DNA of 64,000 nucleotides, taken from an uncultured Bacteroidales bacterium (GTDB taxonomy: Bacteria; Bacteroidota; Bacteroidia; Bacteroidales; UBA932). The position numbers and the translations under genes were made by a program. The stretch lies in contig CALURT010000008.1 in the NCBI GenBank assembly GCA_944323245.1, positions 1-64,000 on the forward strand, written 5' to 3'. Position 1 is the first letter of the stretch; every line of letters begins with the position of its first letter. Shown piece by piece: positions 15,567-25,007 of the stretch. Under the pieces are notes generated by a model. The model was given only the letters and a program-made list of their open reading frames with translations. It was not told the origin of the DNA and did no database searches.

Positions 15567-17474
15567 CTACAGCGACGAGAGGTTCATCTCGTTGGCAATG
15601 TTCTTGCCTTCTGGGGTGTAGGCGAACTTCATCCTGTCGGCGTAGGCCTGCTCGACCTTGCCGCGGACGATCTTCATCGTACTGTTGACCATGTGGTTTT
15701 TCTCCGTAAACGGTTCCGGAAGCACACAGACAGCCGCAGGAAGCCACCTTTCAGGGAAAGCTCCGGCGTTCTTGCCGCCTTTCCTGTAAGAATCGATCTC
15801 CTCCTGTATCTTGCCGAGCATAAGTTTCCGGCCCTCTTCTGTTTCGGCCTGCACTTCAGGATGCGTCTCTTTCAGCCACGCCTTCAGGGCATCCTTGTTC
15901 GGCACGAGAAGAGCGATGGTATAAGGGTCCTGACTATTGTGCAGCACGACCTGGTCTATGTATTTAGAATTTTCGACCAAGGACTCCTCAATACCTTCAG
16001 GACTGTATTTCTCCCCGTCCGCACTTATCAGAAGGGATTTGAAACGGCCTACCACGTAAAGGAAATCCTTGTCCCTCATATATCCCATGTCTCCCGTGTG
16101 CAACCATCCGTCCACAATGGTTTCCGCCGTGGATTTCGGATTCTTCCAGTAACCGGCCATTACGTTTTCGCCCTTTATGACGATTTCCCCTTTCTGTCCG
16201 TAAGGCAGTTCATTGCCGTCGTCATCGCAGATTTTTATGTCCATCGGCTTGACCACGCAGCCCGACGACCCGAGAATGTGTTTTGCAGGTGCATTGGCCG
16301 AGATGATAGGAGTTGCCTCCGAGAGACCGTAGCCCTGATACATCGGAATGCCTATCGCATAGTAATACCTTTGAAGATCGATGTCGAGCAATGCCCCTCC
16401 ACCGACGAAGAATTTCATCTTGCCTCCGAGTCCCTGGCGCACCTGTTTGAAAATCAGTTTGTCGAACAGGGCCATAAGCGGTTTTTTCCAGCATTGTTTG
16501 AAACCGCCCTTGTTGTAACCCTCCTTGTTGTAGGAAATTGCAAGGTTCAGGGCATAATTGTAAAGTTTCTCCACTTTCGGGCCTTTGGCCTTGATTCCGG
16601 ACTCGATATTCTTCTTGAAATTCTTGGCAAGGGCAGGGACACTCAGCATTACAGTAGGTTGCAGTTCCTTGATACTCATCGGAATATTGCGCAAAGCCTC
16701 CATTGGGGTCTTGCCGGAAGGCACAGTACCGATAGACGCCCCGTACGACATGAGAGTGTAGAATCCGGCCACATGGGCGAAACAATGGTCAAGCGGCAGG
16801 ATGATAAGCATCCTGTCTTCAGGAGTCACGCCTATGACGGAACGGGCCTGCTCCACGTTGGCCGTATAGTTCCTGTGAGTCAGCAGGATACCCTTTGGAT
16901 CGGCAGTCGTTCCCGAGGTGTAACTGATGTTGGCATAGTCATCCGGAAGAATCGACTTGTACCTCTGCTCGAATTCATCCCCGTGTTCTGCAAGGAACTT
17001 GTCACCCATGGCGGCAATTTCCGAAATCGGGATTTCCTTTTCCCGATATTCCGGAAGCTCGTCGAGGACTATGACCTTTTCCACCAACGGCAGGTCCGGG
17101 AGGATGTTCCTTATCTTCGGCAGCTGCCCCGCCGAAACCATAATATACTTGGAATCAGAATGTTTGATTCTGAATATCAGGTCGTTGCTTTCTTCCAATT
17201 TTATCGATAGCGGAACGTTCACCGCTCCGGCGTACAATATTCCGAGTTCCCCGATGACCCACAGGTTGCGCCCTTCCGAAAGCAGGGAGATCCTGTCCCC
17301 TTTTTCAACTCCGAGAGCCATAAGTCCCGCTCCGACCCTGTATGCCTCTTTCCTCGTCTGCTCGAATGTGGTAGGTTTCCATTCCCCGTCAGACTTTTCC
17401 CACAGGAAAGTATTGGAAGCGAACTCACGGGTGTATTTCTCCACGAATTGGATAATAGTCAGTCTTTCTGTCAT
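15567..17474 (-). CDS. Long-chain acyl-CoA synthetase (AMP-forming)
   Basis: The protein has 635 residues. The ATP-binding motif YTSGTTADPKG (185-195), GYGLSEATPIIS, the VDGWLHTGDMGY stretch and GRFKSLLISADGEKYSPEGIEE identify the ANL superfamily, long-chain fatty acyl-CoA ligase branch. It activates fatty acids to acyl-CoA through an acyl-AMP, usually at the membrane. It lies 49 bases downstream of the deoxynucleoside kinase gene in the same direction and probably shares its promoter. Chain-length preference cannot be read. Confidence 0.9.
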   Translation of the reverse strand: MTERLTIIQFVEKYTREFASNTFLWEKSDGEWKPTTFEQTRKEAYRVGAGLMALGVEKGDRISLLSEGRNLWVIGELGILYAGAVNVPLSIKLEESNDLIFRIKHSDSKYIMVSAGQLPKIRNILPDLPLVEKVIVLDELPEYREKEIPISEIAAMGDKFLAEHGDEFEQRYKSILPDDYANISYTSGTTADPKGILLTHRNYTANVEQARSVIGVTPEDRMLIILPLDHCFAHVAGFYTLMSYGASIGTVPSGKTPMEALRNIPMSIKELQPTVMLSVPALAKNFKKNIESGIKAKGPKVEKLYNYALNLAISYNKEGYNKGGFKQCWKKPLMALFDKLIFKQVRQGLGGKMKFFVGGGALLDIDLQRYYYAIGIPMYQGYGLSEATPIISANAPAKHILGSSGCVVKPMDIKICDDDGNELPYGQKGEIVIKGENVMAGYWKNPKSTAETIVDGWLHTGDMGYMRDKDFLYVVGRFKSLLISADGEKYSPEGIEESLVENSKYIDQVVLHNSQDPYTIALLVPNKDALKAWLKETHPEVQAETEEGRKLMLGKIQEEIDSYRKGGKNAGAFPERWLPAAVCVLPEPFTEKNHMVNSTMKIVRGKVEQAYADRMKFAYTPEGKNIANEMNLSSL

Positions 17475-17523
17475 GTTATTGGTTTTTATGCGGTTATTGA
17501 TTCATTTTCAATCCTTGAAGGGA

Positions 17524-18147
17524 TTATTCCTCATCCTTGAAAAGGCCGAACAGCTCTGCATCGATCTTGTCGGTGATTGTCCTGAAATCTTCCGGTCTGT
17601 TCTGGAATTTCAACGTATCCACATCTAAAATCAGGAGTTTGTGCCTGTATCCGGTAATCCATTCTTCATATCTCCCGTTCAGCCCCGTAAGGTAATCTAT
17701 GCGGATGCTCTTCTCGTATTCCCTGCCCCTTTTCTGAATCTGGCTTACGAGATTCGGGATACTCGAACGGAGATAGATGAGCAGGTCCGGCGGATTCACG
17801 AGCGACATCATCAGGTCGAAAAGATCCGAATAATTTTCAAAATCACGCGTGCTCATCAGCCCCATCGAATGCAGGTTCGGAGCGAAAATCCTCGCATCCT
17901 CATAAATCGTCCTGTCCTGTATTATGACCTCGTCCGACTTGGAGATATCCACCACGTCCTTGAATCTCTTGTTGAGGAAATATATCTGGAGATTGAAAGA
18001 CCACCTCTCCATATCTTCATAGAAATCGGCGAGATAAGGATTGTAATCCACGGATTCGAATTTAGGTGTCCAATGATAGTAGGCAGCCAGCATCTTGGTA
18101 AGAGTGGTTTTCCCGCTGCCGATGTTTCCTGCTATTGCTATGTGCAT
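17524..18147 (-). CDS. Deoxynucleoside kinase (dAdo/dGuo kinase family)
   Basis: The protein has 207 residues. The P-loop GNIGSGKTT lies at residues 7-15, ESVDYNPYLADFY matches the substrate-site region, QDRTIYEDARIF contains the conserved DRS-like motif, and PPDLLIYLRSS is the next core strand. The family phosphorylates salvaged deoxynucleosides using ATP. Which nucleoside it prefers cannot be told. Its promoter faces that of the metallo-hydrolase gene. Confidence 0.9.
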   Translation of the reverse strand: MHIAIAGNIGSGKTTLTKMLAAYYHWTPKFESVDYNPYLADFYEDMERWSFNLQIYFLNKRFKDVVDISKSDEVIIQDRTIYEDARIFAPNLHSMGLMSTRDFENYSDLFDLMMSLVNPPDLLIYLRSSIPNLVSQIQKRGREYEKSIRIDYLTGLNGRYEEWITGYRHKLLILDVDTLKFQNRPEDFRTITDKIDAELFGLFKDEE

Positions 18148-18187
18148 AACTATGTCTGAATTTCAGTAAAATCGGTTGTACAATTGA

Positions 18188-18237
18188 CAAAGGTACAAAA
18201 ATAAAGAACAGCATCTCAACTCTTTTTAGTATTTTTG
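18188..18237. promoter_or_regulatory. Divergent promoters: deoxynucleoside kinase (-) and metallo-hydrolase (+)
   Basis: TACCTTTG on the minus strand (complement of 18188-18195) lies 41 bases before the kinase start. TATTTTTG on the plus strand (18230-18237) lies 23 bases before the metallo-hydrolase start. Both match the -7 consensus. Confidence 0.55.
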
Positions 18238-18260
18238 TATTTCAGTTAAACCAAATTCGA

Positions 18261-18968
18261 ATGTTAGATATTAAAATATTCACTTTCAACGAACTGCAGG
18301 AAAAATGCAGTGTGGCATGGGATGAAACCGGAGAATGCGTCATCATAGACCCGGGATTCGCTGACGACGCCGAAAAGGAGATGCTTTACGGTTTCATTGC
18401 GGAAAAAGGGCTCAAACCCGTAAAAATTCTGCTCACTCACGGGCATTTCGACCACACATTGGGACTCAGAAAATGCAAGGCGGACTTCGGCGTGCCGGTA
18501 TTCATGCACCCTGAAGACAGGGAAATACTGAAAGGCAACGAATTTTTCAGGAAGACATACGGAATGGTAATCCCGGATACGGATGTCGAAACCGAAGACA
18601 TTGCCGACGGCGACATGATAAGGTTCGGAAATACGGAATTAGAAGTGATAGCGACACCTGGGCATACTCAGGGATGCGTCTGCTTTTTGGACGGAAAAGA
18701 CGGGATCCTTTTCAGCGGGGACACCCTGTTCGCAGGCAGCATCGGACGCACCGACCATCCGGGAGGAGACTATGACAAGCTGATGGAAAGCATAAACGGC
18801 AGGCTGATGTGCCTTGACGGAAACATCGACGTGATTCCGGGGCACGGGCCTCAGACCACAATCGCCGGGGAACGTATGAGGAACCCGTTCCTTCAGCCGT
18901 TCAATTTCCCGATGGAAGAATTGGACGAAGACAGCTCTGACGCAGATGACGGCCTCTCCGCCAACTAA
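18261..18968 (+). CDS. MBL-fold metallo-hydrolase (glyoxalase II-like)
   Basis: The protein has 235 residues. The metal-binding motif THGHFDH is at 59-65, followed by TPGHTQGC, FSGDTLFAGSIGRTD and PGHGPQTT, giving the full set of zinc ligands. The family includes hydroxyacylglutathione hydrolases and other thioester hydrolases; the true substrate is unknown. A short acidic tail (EELDEDSSDADD) follows the fold. It ends ten bases before the uvrA start and probably forms an operon with it. Confidence 0.88.
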   Translation: MLDIKIFTFNELQEKCSVAWDETGECVIIDPGFADDAEKEMLYGFIAEKGLKPVKILLTHGHFDHTLGLRKCKADFGVPVFMHPEDREILKGNEFFRKTYGMVIPDTDVETEDIADGDMIRFGNTELEVIATPGHTQGCVCFLDGKDGILFSGDTLFAGSIGRTDHPGGDYDKLMESINGRLMCLDGNIDVIPGHGPQTTIAGERMRNPFLQPFNFPMEELDEDSSDADDGLSAN

Positions 18969-18978
18969 TCTCGGAACA

Positions 18979-21777
18979 ATGGGAAAGAAACGGGAATATA
19001 TCGAAATCACCGGAGCAAACGCCCACAATCTCAAAAACGTATCGCTTTCGATTCCGAGAAACGAGTTCGTGGTGATTACCGGATTGAGCGGCAGCGGAAA
19101 ATCCTCATTGGCTTTCGATACGATCTATGCCGAAGGCCAGCGGCGTTACATGGACACCCTTTCCACATACGCAAAGCAATTCATGGGGATTCTCGGGAAA
19201 CCGGAAGTGGAAAGCATTACGGGCCTGAGCCCAATCATCGCCATAGAGCAGAAAACCACAGGAAACAATCCGCGGTCCACGGTAGGTACGATTACGGAAA
19301 TCTATGATTTCCTGCGACTTCTGTACGCAAGGGCATCCAAGGCATATTCGCCAGCCACCGGAAAGGAAATGGTCAGATATACGGACGACCAGATCGTTTC
19401 CCTCATAATGGAAAGATATGCGGACAAAAAATGTATCCTGCTCTCACCTCTTGTAAAAGGAAGAAAAGGTCATTACAAGGACCTGTTCGAACAGCTCAGG
19501 AAAAGAGGCTATACGCAGATACGCATAGATTCGGAACTCACGGATCTGGCCGGAGTCACGGCATTGGACAGATACAAGGCGCATTTCATAGAACTTGTGG
19601 TGGACAAGCTGAAACCGTCGGCGAAAGACGAAAAACGCATCAGGAATTCTGTCATGAGCGCACTCAACATCGGAAAAGGCTCATTGGCGATTCTCGACTG
19701 CGAAACAGGGGACATCAGCCATTATTCCAAACATCTTGTCTGTCCCGATACCGGCATTTCCATAGCCGAGCCTGCGCCGCATTCGTTTTCGTTCAACTCC
19801 CCGCAGGGATACTGTCCGCACTGCAAGGGTCTCGGAATGATAGTGGATGTCAACATGGATACCGTCATACCGGACAGGAGCGTTTCCATAGCCGACGGCG
19901 GCATCGTCCCTCTCGGGAAAGTCAGGGAAACCAAGAAATTCGACATTATCCGGTCCATTGCTCGCAAATACGATTTTTCAATTTACGATCCTATAGAAGA
20001 ATTGCCGGATGAAGTCATTTCCCTTCTCATATTCGGCTCCGACGAACTTTTCAGGGTCGGAGAAGGGGCGTCCTCCGAAATGGTGTCGTTCCCGGGAATA
20101 GTCGATTCCATTTCCGACAAGGTCGTCTGTCCCGTCTGCGGCGGCACGAGGCTGAACAAGGAAACAGAATATTTCAAAATCGACGGGAAAACCATCTCCG
20201 AAGTGTCCGCAATGGAGATCTCCGCCCTTCAGGAATGGATAGGCACCCTTGATGACAGGTTAGGGCAAAGGGAGAAACTCATCGCACGGGACATTCTGAA
20301 AGAACTGAAAGACAGGGTTTCGTTCCTTATGGATGTCGGTCTGGAATATCTTTCTCTTGACAGGGCCACCGCATCCCTGTCAGGTGGGGAAAGCCAGAGA
20401 ATCCGGCTTGCGACGCAAATCGGTTCCAAACTCGTCAACGTCCTCTACATCCTTGACGAACCGAGCATCGGACTGCATCAGAGGGACAACAGGAAACTGA
20501 TAGCATCATTGAAAAAACTGCGGGACGAGGGAAATTCAGTCATGGTGGTGGAGCACGATGCTGAAACCATGCTTTCTGCCGACTGGCTCGTGGACGTTGG
20601 GCCCGGAGCCGGCGAAAACGGAGGTGAAATATGCCTCAACGCTCCTTTGGACGTCATTACCGGCAAGGCAAAGCCCGACTCGGACGAAGCCCCGAGGTGT
20701 ATCCTGAATGAATCCGTCACGATGGATTATCTGAAAGGCATCCGGACCATTCCCGTACCGGAACACAGGCGCAGCGGCAACGGCTTTTTCCTCGGCATCC
20801 GCGGCGCACGAGGCAACAATCTCAGGAACATCGACGTCGACTTCCCTCTCGGTCTGCTGATAGGAGTCAGCGGAGTCAGCGGAAGCGGAAAATCCTCCCT
20901 TGTCAACGAGACTCTGATGCCGGTACTGAAAAACAAGTTCTACAATGCCAGGATGCAGCCGCTCCCCTACGACAGCATCGTCGGCATCGAAAATATCGAC
21001 AAGCTGATAGAGATAGACCAAAGCCCTATCGGGAGGACTCCGAGGAGCAACCCTGCGACATTCACCGGGGTTTTCAACGACATAAGGGCGTTGTTCGAAT
21101 CCACTCCCGATGCGAAGGTCCGCGGATTCAAGGCCGGCAGATTCTCGTTCAACGTGCCGGGCGGCCGCTGTGAGGAATGCAAGGGAGCCGGGATAAAGGT
21201 CATAGAGATGAATTTCCTCCCATCGGTCAATGTGGTCTGCAAGGAATGCCGCGGACGCAGATACAAGGAGGATACCCTTGCCGTGAAATACAAGAACCGG
21301 AACATCAACGACGTGCTCGAAATGTCCGTCAACGAAGCTCTTGAATTTTTCGACAATATCCCGAGTATCAGCCAGAAACTCAAGGCATTGGCAGATGTCG
21401 GCCTGGGATATGTAAAGCTCGGGCAGTCAGCCGTGACGCTGTCGGGAGGCGAAAGCCAGAGGATGAAACTTGCTGCGGAACTCTCCCGCAAGGGCACCGG
21501 AAACACGCTCTACATTCTTGACGAGCCCACCACAGGCCTCCATTTCGAAGACATAAAGGTCCTCCTCGGAGTCCTGCAGCAACTCGTGGAACAGGGGAAT
21601 ACGATCATTGTCATAGAGCACAACCTCGACGTGCTGAAATCGGTGGACTACATTTTCGACATGGGGCCGGAAGGCGGAAAAAAGGGCGGCATGATAGTGG
21701 CACAGGGGACGCCGGAAGACCTTGCCCGTAATCCGGCCTCGGTGACCGGGCCTTTCCTTGCGGAAATATTGAAATAA
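18979..21777 (+). CDS. uvrA: Excinuclease ABC subunit A
   Basis: With the ATG at 18979 (MGKKREYIEITGANAHNLKN) the protein has 932 residues, normal for UvrA; the frame extends eleven codons further upstream into the previous gene but that part is not conserved. Walker A of the first ATPase is GLSGSGKSS (35-43), and a second one is GVSGSGKSS. Zinc-binding CPHCKGLG, CPVCGGTR and CEECKGAG...CKECRGRRY and two signatures (LSGGESQRI, LSGGESQRM) are present. UvrA with UvrB scans DNA for bulky lesions in nucleotide excision repair. Confidence 0.97.
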   Translation: MGKKREYIEITGANAHNLKNVSLSIPRNEFVVITGLSGSGKSSLAFDTIYAEGQRRYMDTLSTYAKQFMGILGKPEVESITGLSPIIAIEQKTTGNNPRSTVGTITEIYDFLRLLYARASKAYSPATGKEMVRYTDDQIVSLIMERYADKKCILLSPLVKGRKGHYKDLFEQLRKRGYTQIRIDSELTDLAGVTALDRYKAHFIELVVDKLKPSAKDEKRIRNSVMSALNIGKGSLAILDCETGDISHYSKHLVCPDTGISIAEPAPHSFSFNSPQGYCPHCKGLGMIVDVNMDTVIPDRSVSIADGGIVPLGKVRETKKFDIIRSIARKYDFSIYDPIEELPDEVISLLIFGSDELFRVGEGASSEMVSFPGIVDSISDKVVCPVCGGTRLNKETEYFKIDGKTISEVSAMEISALQEWIGTLDDRLGQREKLIARDILKELKDRVSFLMDVGLEYLSLDRATASLSGGESQRIRLATQIGSKLVNVLYILDEPSIGLHQRDNRKLIASLKKLRDEGNSVMVVEHDAETMLSADWLVDVGPGAGENGGEICLNAPLDVITGKAKPDSDEAPRCILNESVTMDYLKGIRTIPVPEHRRSGNGFFLGIRGARGNNLRNIDVDFPLGLLIGVSGVSGSGKSSLVNETLMPVLKNKFYNARMQPLPYDSIVGIENIDKLIEIDQSPIGRTPRSNPATFTGVFNDIRALFESTPDAKVRGFKAGRFSFNVPGGRCEECKGAGIKVIEMNFLPSVNVVCKECRGRRYKEDTLAVKYKNRNINDVLEMSVNEALEFFDNIPSISQKLKALADVGLGYVKLGQSAVTLSGGESQRMKLAAELSRKGTGNTLYILDEPTTGLHFEDIKVLLGVLQQLVEQGNTIIVIEHNLDVLKSVDYIFDMGPEGGKKGGMIVAQGTPEDLARNPASVTGPFLAEILK

Positions 21778-21831
21778 GGAAATATCGGGATAAGGAAACA
21801 TTGGGGAAAGACGACATATAACGTTGACGAC

Positions 21832-23547
21832 ATGGAAGAAATCAGAATCTATTGCAAAAACGACGGCAATTATCACAAGGTTCCTGCAGGCAGCACGCTC
21901 AGGGACCTGTCGGAAGAAATATGCAGAAGCGTGACTGACGAAAAGAGCGGGGAGGAACTTCCCGTCCTCGCCGCCCTCGTGGACAACAAGCTCAAGGAAT
22001 TGGAATTTCCGATAATGATGTCCCACCACATCGAATTCATCGGATACAACCATCCTGACGGCCGCAGGACATATACCCGCTCCCTCTGCTTCGTGCTTCA
22101 GAACGCTGTCAGAAAACTGTATCCCGACAAGACCCTCGTCATAGACTATTCCCTTCCGAGCGGACTATATTGCGAAATCCACGAACAGGCCAAACCGGGG
22201 AACGGCCTTCCTCAGGTCTATTTCCTGACCGACGAGGAATTGGAAAGCATAAAGGCCACCATGCAGGAAATCATCGACGAAAGCTACCCGTTCCACAAGA
22301 TAAAAATGACCGTTGACGAGGCGGTCGGGATTTTCAATGAAAACGGACAGCCTGACAAGGCCGAACTCCTGACCTCCCTCGGAAAATTCATCTACAGCAC
22401 TTATGTCCTTGACGGAAATATCGATACGTTTTACGGACCTCTCGTACCGTCAACCGGTTACCTGCAGATTTTCGACATCACGGGATTCAACAACGGATTC
22501 TGTCTCCAGTATCCGGAAGAAGGCAAGACGAACAAGGTCACTCCGATGAAAAGACAGTCAAAAATCGCCGCCTCCCTGCAGGAATATTCCGACTGGTGCG
22601 AAATAACAGGAGTCAGGGGAGTAGGGACTCTGAACAAGGCCATCATTGACGGGAAAGCAGTAGAACTCATCAATTTGGCCGAAGCCCTGCATGAAAGGAA
22701 ATATGCCGACATCGCCGACATCATATACGAAAGACGCGACCGTGCGAAAATCATCCTTATAGCAGGTCCTTCGAGCAGCGGAAAGACCTCCTCTTCGAAA
22801 AGACTTGCCCTCCAATGCAAGGTGTTGGGAATGAACCCAAAGGTCATCGAATTGGACAATTATTTCGTGGACAGGGAGCACACGCCAAAGGATGAGAACG
22901 GGGAATACGATTTCGAAGCCCTCGGGGCCATGGATCTTGACTTCCTCAACAGTCAGCTCAATTCGCTCATTGACGGAGAGACTGTAGAAATCCCCCATTT
23001 CGACTTCAAGGCGGGACGACGCACATTCAAGGGCGACATGCTGCATCTGGAAGAAAAGGACATCCTGATTATGGAAGGCATCCACGCCCTGAATCCTGAA
23101 ATGACATCTGCGGTGGACAATTCCCGCATATTCAGGGTGTACGCATCGGCCCTGACCTCGCTCTCATTGGACGAAAACAACAATATCTCCACCTCGGACA
23201 ACAGGCTGCTGCGCAGGATTGTCAGGGACAACAGGGTGCGCGGGGTCACTCCCGAGCAGACCATAATGAGATGGCACAGCGTGCGCAGGGGGGAAAACAG
23301 AAACATTTTCCCGTTTCAGGAAAATGCCGACGCGGCATTTAATTCGGCCCTCATATTCGAACTGCCGTTGCTGAAATATTATGCCGAACCTCTGTTGAGA
23401 CGGATTGCCCCGAATTCCCCGGCATATACCGAAGCCATAAGGCTGTTGAAATTCTTGGATTACATCGTTGCCCTTTCTCCTGACGAAATAGCGGCAGTCC
23501 CTCCTACTTCCATCATGAGGGAATTTATCGGCGGACAGATGCTATAG
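21832..23547 (+). CDS. Nucleoside kinase with threonyl-tRNA-synthetase-like N-terminus
   Basis: The protein has 571 residues. The first 60 residues look like a TGS domain (PAGSTLRDLSEEICRSV), then comes a region resembling the second additional domain of ThrRS (HEQAKPGNGLPQVYFLTDEE), and from about residue 300 a uridine kinase/phosphoribulokinase-type kinase with Walker A GPSSSGKTS (312-320). This three-part layout is a known Bacteroidetes nucleoside kinase family; the reason for the tRNA-synthetase-like part is unclear. Its 3' end overlaps the convergent MFS gene by 6 bp. Confidence 0.88.
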   Translation: MEEIRIYCKNDGNYHKVPAGSTLRDLSEEICRSVTDEKSGEELPVLAALVDNKLKELEFPIMMSHHIEFIGYNHPDGRRTYTRSLCFVLQNAVRKLYPDKTLVIDYSLPSGLYCEIHEQAKPGNGLPQVYFLTDEELESIKATMQEIIDESYPFHKIKMTVDEAVGIFNENGQPDKAELLTSLGKFIYSTYVLDGNIDTFYGPLVPSTGYLQIFDITGFNNGFCLQYPEEGKTNKVTPMKRQSKIAASLQEYSDWCEITGVRGVGTLNKAIIDGKAVELINLAEALHERKYADIADIIYERRDRAKIILIAGPSSSGKTSSSKRLALQCKVLGMNPKVIELDNYFVDREHTPKDENGEYDFEALGAMDLDFLNSQLNSLIDGETVEIPHFDFKAGRRTFKGDMLHLEEKDILIMEGIHALNPEMTSAVDNSRIFRVYASALTSLSLDENNNISTSDNRLLRRIVRDNRVRGVTPEQTIMRWHSVRRGENRNIFPFQENADAAFNSALIFELPLLKYYAEPLLRRIAPNSPAYTEAIRLLKFLDYIVALSPDEIAAVPPTSIMREFIGGQML

Positions 23548-24921
23548 GGTGTTTTTCATCATTTTCTTCCAGTTCAGGACAGGAAGGAGGAAAGCGACAA
23601 GCGCCGCCGCAAGCCAGAAAACAGATACGGGAGTGAAATCATATACCGCATCAGCCACTTCGGCGGCATGCTGCATGTTTCCCTGAATAAGATAGCCGCT
23701 TGCGATGTCCTGTATTCCGGCCGCCACATAGCTCGAAATCCCGACTATGCCCAAGGCTGCGCCCGTAGCTTTCCGCGGCACGATGTCGACGGCCATCAAG
23801 CCACCGACTATGCAGTAAAGCACGCCGATAGCCAGACTGAATACCGACACGTACACTATGTTGACAACATAACTGCCGGCAGTGAAAAGGAAAAGGGCCA
23901 ACGAAATGAAACTCAGCATCCCGGACAGAATCGCCGGTTTGATCCTGTCGCCCCTGAATACCGTATCCGACAGCCAGCCGGCAAGAACGGTCCCGAGTAC
24001 GCCGAACACTGCCGAAAAGGCTATTATCTGCGAAGCCGCCTCCAAGGAAAACAACTTTTCCTTCTGCAGGAACAGGACGCCCCATCCTGCTATGGCGTAC
24101 TTCGTAATGTAGACAAAAGCGGAGGATGCAGATATTATCCAGATTCCCGGATGCTTGAGCACCAACTTCTGCACCTGCACCGTCTTCATCCTGTCCTCTT
24201 CCTTCAGGTTTTCCCCTGAAAGTTCCTGTACGGACGGAAGCCCCTTGCTTTCCGGAGTATCGCTTACGAACACAAGAATGATTACGGTCCCTATCAGACC
24301 GGCTATCGAAGAAAATATAAAGCCTGACTGCCATCCGAATGTCCCGACCACGGCCCCTATCACGATAAAGGAAAGAAATTCGCCGAGATACGGACTTGCG
24401 CTGAAGATTCCATAATAGGTCCCTCTCTTTTTCAACGGGAACCATCGGGAAAGGTTGATGATACCCGGAGGGGAACCCATTGACTGCGCCCAGCCGTTGA
24501 CTCCCCACAGAATCGCAAACGAAAAGAAAATGGCAATGGAGACGAAGCCGATTGCCCCGTACAGGAAGCCGAGAACGCCCATTATCAGATTGATGACGGC
24601 GGAAACGGCAAGGCCTGTGGCCATGAATCGCCTGATATTGCAATAATCCGCTATGAACCCGTTTGAAAACTTCCCTACCGCATATACGAAGAGGAGAGCG
24701 GACCCGATAAGTCCGAGCTGTCCCGCCGTCAGGACCTCGGAATCAATTATGGGCTGCTTCACCACGCTCAGGCTCAGACGGCAGACATAATAAAGGCTGT
24801 ATGCCACTGTCGCTCCCCAAAACGTCTTGCGTCTCAGAGACTTGTAAACATCATCGACCTGCCCTGGAGGCACCTTGGAGGCAGACGGTTTGCTTATTCT
24901 GTAAAACGAATACAGGCTCAT
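23542..24921 (-). CDS. MFS transporter, organophosphate antiporter-like
   Basis: The protein has 459 residues and twelve predicted membrane helices. The pattern FWGATVAYSLYYVCRLSLSVVKQPI and GKFSNGFIADYCNIRRFM, with NGWAQSMGSPPGI, is that of the GlpT/UhpT/UhpC (OPA) branch of the major facilitator superfamily. It could exchange a sugar phosphate or glycerol-3-phosphate for phosphate; the substrate is unknown. Confidence 0.88.
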   Translation of the reverse strand: MSLYSFYRISKPSASKVPPGQVDDVYKSLRRKTFWGATVAYSLYYVCRLSLSVVKQPIIDSEVLTAGQLGLIGSALLFVYAVGKFSNGFIADYCNIRRFMATGLAVSAVINLIMGVLGFLYGAIGFVSIAIFFSFAILWGVNGWAQSMGSPPGIINLSRWFPLKKRGTYYGIFSASPYLGEFLSFIVIGAVVGTFGWQSGFIFSSIAGLIGTVIILVFVSDTPESKGLPSVQELSGENLKEEDRMKTVQVQKLVLKHPGIWIISASSAFVYITKYAIAGWGVLFLQKEKLFSLEAASQIIAFSAVFGVLGTVLAGWLSDTVFRGDRIKPAILSGMLSFISLALFLFTAGSYVVNIVYVSVFSLAIGVLYCIVGGLMAVDIVPRKATGAALGIVGISSYVAAGIQDIASGYLIQGNMQHAAEVADAVYDFTPVSVFWLAAALVAFLLPVLNWKKMMKNTL

Positions 24922-24939
24922 CGGTCAAAAAAATTGCCC

Positions 24940-24977
24940 CAAAGTTACAAATATTTGGAAACGAAAACCTATATTTG
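24940..24977. promoter_or_regulatory. Divergent promoters: MFS transporter (-) and SGNH hydrolase (+)
   Basis: TAACTTTG on the minus strand (complement of 24940-24947) and TATATTTG on the plus strand (24970-24977) match the -7 consensus, 19 and 31 bases before the respective start codons. Confidence 0.55.
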
Positions 24978-25007
24978 CGGTTAAAACGTTATAATCAATA
25001 ATACGGA

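Noticed and set aside
15537..17210. 557-codon plus-strand open frame
   Set aside because: It is fully antisense to the acyl-CoA synthetase, whose motifs are all intact; the amino-acid content of the plus frame is atypical.
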